Assembly: GCF_030269925.1 (NCBI RefSeq)
Contig: NC_085130.1
Location: 4,910,501-4,974,500 of the forward strand
Source of the DNA: Bombyx mori
Lineage: Eukaryota > Arthropoda > Insecta > Lepidoptera > Bombycidae
Reading direction: 5' to 3'
DNA: 64,000 nt
Shown: positions 61,060-64,000 of the stretch, in pieces
Layout: each line of letters begins with the position of its first letter
Numbering within the stretch: position 1 is the first letter of the stretch
Notes under the pieces: model-generated
What the model saw: the letters and a program-made list of their open reading frames with translations, nothing else
Database searches by the model: none
Told to the model about the DNA's origin: nothing
Made by a program: the position numbers and the translations under genes

Positions 61060-62074
61060 GTCTAGGTGAACCGATTTCATTCACTCATTTTTTCATTTCT
61101 TTTTTAATTCGATTCCTTTTTTATCTTATTCCATTTAAATTTTATCAAGATACGACCAATACTTTTAGATTTATCTTTAATAATGCGTATTTATACCACC
61201 ACCTTTTTTTTAAGTCATTTTTCTTTTTATATTAATGTTTTCTATTATGTTTGTATTTGTATTATCATTCCTGCGAACTAATCTTCGATGGCGTTCATAT
61301 GAGACGTCAAAAATACTCGTTTAATTATTAGTTCTCAGAAAGAAAAAAACCATCAACCCAATTTTTTCATTGAAATCAACTAACCAATCTGACTGTTACA
61401 GTATTAATGACTTTTGAAAAGTCAAAAAACCACCATGATTTGCTTTCAATATTAATATTTCGCAAAAGCCACTCGTAATGTCGACTATTAAAGTTTATAT
61501 TTAGATATAACCAATCTGAGACCATAGTAGCTGCACAAATTTAAGTTGATCTGTTAGTGACCGATAAAAATAAGTGCGAAACGATCACAATTTGCATAAT
61601 AGAAACAAATTAATTTTAAAATAGTAATTTTAGTAATAATCTTAGTAGCAGTAGTAGTTATCTTAGTCTTCTGTACTAGGAAGGTAGCATCATAAATTGT
61701 GAAAGTAAACGAATAGTTACTCACGTACTACTAATAAAATACCATTTTAGAACCATTTGAATTCAGGCTAATTTCGCTACAAGGCCGTAACATATCCGCG
61801 GCACAAGAGACGCACAATACTGATGCACTGTCTACAATATTGACACAAACATACGCTGACTAGAATGTATGATGGACAGTCGCGCGCAAAAGTTTACTAC
61901 TATCTTTTCTTAACTAATTTAATTCAATTCGAATATTTGAGGTTGACATTTTTATGTTTGAAATAAACATAATGTTTTATAACGTGACAAACTATCATTG
62001 ACGAACGTCCATTTAGTTCCTCGGACTGGAATGCGAGATTTCCCGATACGATAGGCAAGACAAGAGATAGTAGA
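61060..62074. other. AT-rich sequence, nothing recognised
   Basis: No repeat or coding signal. Confidence 0.5.
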
Positions 62075-62275
62075 GCCCACAGAGTTTCTCGCCGGATCTT
62101 CTCAGTGGGTCACGTTTCCGATCCGGTGGTAGATTCTACGAAGCACTGCTGCACTGCTCTTGCTAAAGCCAGTATTAACAACACTCCGGTTTGAGCCCCG
62201 TGAGCTCACCTACACGTTAAGGTGAAGCTGAAATAGCCTCTCAAGGCTATCAGCATAGGTAGGGAAAAAAGTGAG
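62075..62275 (+). repeat. Hp3 repeat
   Basis: CCCACAGAG (62076-62084) / CTCAGTGGG (62101-62109), GGTGGTAGATTCTACGAAGC, a small duplication (ACTGCTGCACTGCTCTTGC) and CTCAAGGCTATCAGCATAGG with AGGGAAAAAA. The 5' truncation lies just before the hairpin. Confidence 0.87.
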
Positions 62276-62500
62276 TTCCTGAGAACTCAAATCTTATTAT
62301 GAATGTCTAATTAATGAAATACGACTTTCTGTTTCCAACACAGCTTCAGATTAAAATCTACCTTACATTTGCTGTGATCTCGCCTTTATGTAAACTATTA
62401 AAGCCCACATAAGGACGGAATAAGAATAAGGAACAAAACATTAAAATAATTACTGCATCAGGAAAGACCATTGGTAAATTACAAGTTCACGTAAAAAAAA

Positions 62501-62770
62501 ATTTTTATTGCTTAGATGGATGACCGAGCTCATAGCCCACCTGGTGTTAACTAGTTATTGGAGCCCATAGACATCTACGACGTAAATGCGCTACCCACCT
62601 TGAGATATAAGTTCTATGGTCTCAAGTATAGTTACAACGGCTGCCCCACCCTTCAAACCGAAACGCATTACTGCTTCACGGCAAAAATAGGTAGAGTGGT
62701 GGTACCTACCCGTACGGACTCACAAGAGGTTCTACCACCAGTAAAAGATTTTTTACTGGTGGTAGGACCT
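62501..62770 (-). mobile_element. Bm1 SINE, complete body, with fold-back 5' end
   Basis: Reverse body from poly-T to AGGTTCTACCACCAGTAAAA (62727-62746). After GATT the first 20 bp of the body reappear in plus orientation (TTTTACTGGTGGTAGGACCT, 62751-62770). The arms match at 19 of 20. Confidence 0.93.
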
Positions 62771-64000
62771 AAGATTTTAAAGTGTTTTTTTAATTCAATT
62801 TTCATTATCTTACAGTATTAGATGAGTCGTCTATTATCAAAGGTGGCAATCTGTGCATTTGGACAAAAAAAATTATTGATATGTCAATACAGATTGATTT
62901 GAATATAATCGTCTCCTTCAAAGAATACGGTTCAAAACCTGCATTAAATAAAGGTTAATAGTTAACCTGTTATTTATCTAAGATGTCGTTCCGAAGAGTT
63001 TTGTGACTGCCAATGGAATACAAAGTCAATAATTCGTTTTTCTGTTTTACCAATCATTGTCCAAAAGTCAGATTGCCGGCTTTGATAATAGTCGACTCAG
63101 ATAGAGATTATTGTTAAGATAACTATTTTTTTTATTTTAACAGTTTTCTTATCGATAGTACAGAGTACACGTTGTTTGCTCTTCAAACGTCGTCAGGTTT
63201 GAGTCGCACAATAGAACGAGCTCTAGTCTAGGAGGCTTACGAGGTGCAGCACGGTCTGGGAGCTTTTCACACGTGCTGTAGCTCGAGCTTTTCTAAGCTA
63301 TTTTTTTTTTGTTTACGCGGAATTAAATGGGCTAAGCATAACATTAGTTGAAGAGGCAGTAGAAATGATGTGGGGTTGTTGCGAAGTTTTCTAAGGGGTA
63401 ATATCATGATGGAGTTTATTTTTATATGACACAACTTTTTATAAGGGATGTCTGTTAAGGTTTAAATACAAGTAAATATGTATATATGTTGAAATATAGA
63501 TGTATGATAATAGTGTATTTAAAAGGTTTGCCTTTTAAAATATACACTATTATCCAAAAAGTATTTAATGCCTATCAACAGTTCATACATCTTTTACGGT
63601 TTAATCTCAAATTAATAATTATCCTTTCATTATTGCCGGCGTTTCAAATACTTTACGGACGGTATGCAGAGAGAGATATTTGTTTTTTAATAAAAAAAAA
63701 TTAAATAATTCCTTCATATTTCCTCGAAATTGCTCGAAATTGCGAAGCTTTATTCAAAATTTTTGTCAGAATTTCTCACGTGATCATTATAAAGCCCATA
63801 TTTTTTGTCCGTTCAAGCAACTTAACGAAACTTCGAGTGAAAACTTTTACCGAAGCAAGCAATCAATAGCTTAAGCCCCAGCCCCGTTTTAAAAAAAGAA
63901 AACTAAAAAAAAAAGCCTTCATAAACAACGCTTTACGCCATCAAATATTCATGGTACGCAACCCGTTGAACTTGCGAAAAAAAGCCAAAGTTCAAAACAA
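62771..64000. other. AT-rich sequence, nothing recognised
   Basis: Two frames of 64-72 codons (63486-63704, 63680-63874) are lysine/asparagine-rich and AT-driven. No repeat shared with the window. Confidence 0.5.

Noticed and set aside
1..64000. CRISPR array, operons, ribosome binding sites
   Set aside because: The SINEs, LINEs, Helitrons and base composition show animal nuclear DNA; spaced short repeats of CRISPR type are absent.

Overview
The window reads as a gene-poor, repeat-packed stretch of a lepidopteran genome, very probably a silkworm (Bombyx mori or a close relative). The deciding evidence is about 45 full, truncated or decayed copies of the Bm1 SINE. In full copies this has a tRNA-related head with A-box and B-box-like motifs, a body starting ACTGGTGGTAGGACC, and an end reading CACCCATCTAAGCAATAAAA. 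Other silkworm and moth-type elements support this: short Helitron-like elements ending in CTAG, RTE-like and Jockey-like LINE 3' ends, and hAT-like miniature elements. I found no host protein-coding gene I can defend. The longest open frames are short and fall inside repeats or lack recognisable domains. The window is most simply intergenic DNA or a very large intron.

Layout. From 0 to 16 kb there are scattered Bm1 copies, a tRNA-derived second SINE (1.1 kb), an RTE C-terminal remnant (1.5 kb), an R1-like reverse transcriptase scrap (2.7 kb), an element with inverted ends (3.6 kb, second copy at 32.4 kb), a Helitron carrying a nested Bm1 (6.5 kb), and Jockey and RTE remnants at 12-14 kb. From 16.5 to 17.5 kb a unit of Bm1 plus flank is tandemly duplicated. 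From 18 to 21 kb lies the densest nest: a fold-back Bm1, a LINE insertion with a perfect 15-bp target duplication and A22 tail inside a tRNA-like SINE head, and a Bm1 interrupted by a U6 snRNA-derived chimera flanked by an 11-bp target duplication. From 21 to 30 kb there are LINE 3' ends, a Helitron abutting a GATA microsatellite, and a LINE nested in another repeat. From 30 to 45 kb there are Helitrons, a hAT-like element containing a Bm1, a cluster of three LINE C-terminal scraps (40-41 kb) and two short nested insertions with target duplications. From 45 to 64 kb there are two hAT-like elements with near-perfect 8-bp target duplications, a Jockey reverse transcriptase C-terminus (49.6 kb), a second LINE C-terminus (52.1 kb), a full-length Bm1 (53.2 kb), further Helitrons and another fold-back Bm1 (62.5 kb).

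How the parts relate. These are layers of insertion rather than a pathway. Bm1 is a non-autonomous retroposon and presumably used a LINE machinery such as those represented here. LINE bodies are almost all 5'-truncated, leaving only C-termini and 3' ends. A recurrent repeat (called Hp3 here) carries a conserved hairpin and itself serves as a target for later insertions. The most unusual object is the U6-derived chimera at 19.85-20.15 kb. Family names and divergence estimates are from inspection only; no database search was possible.
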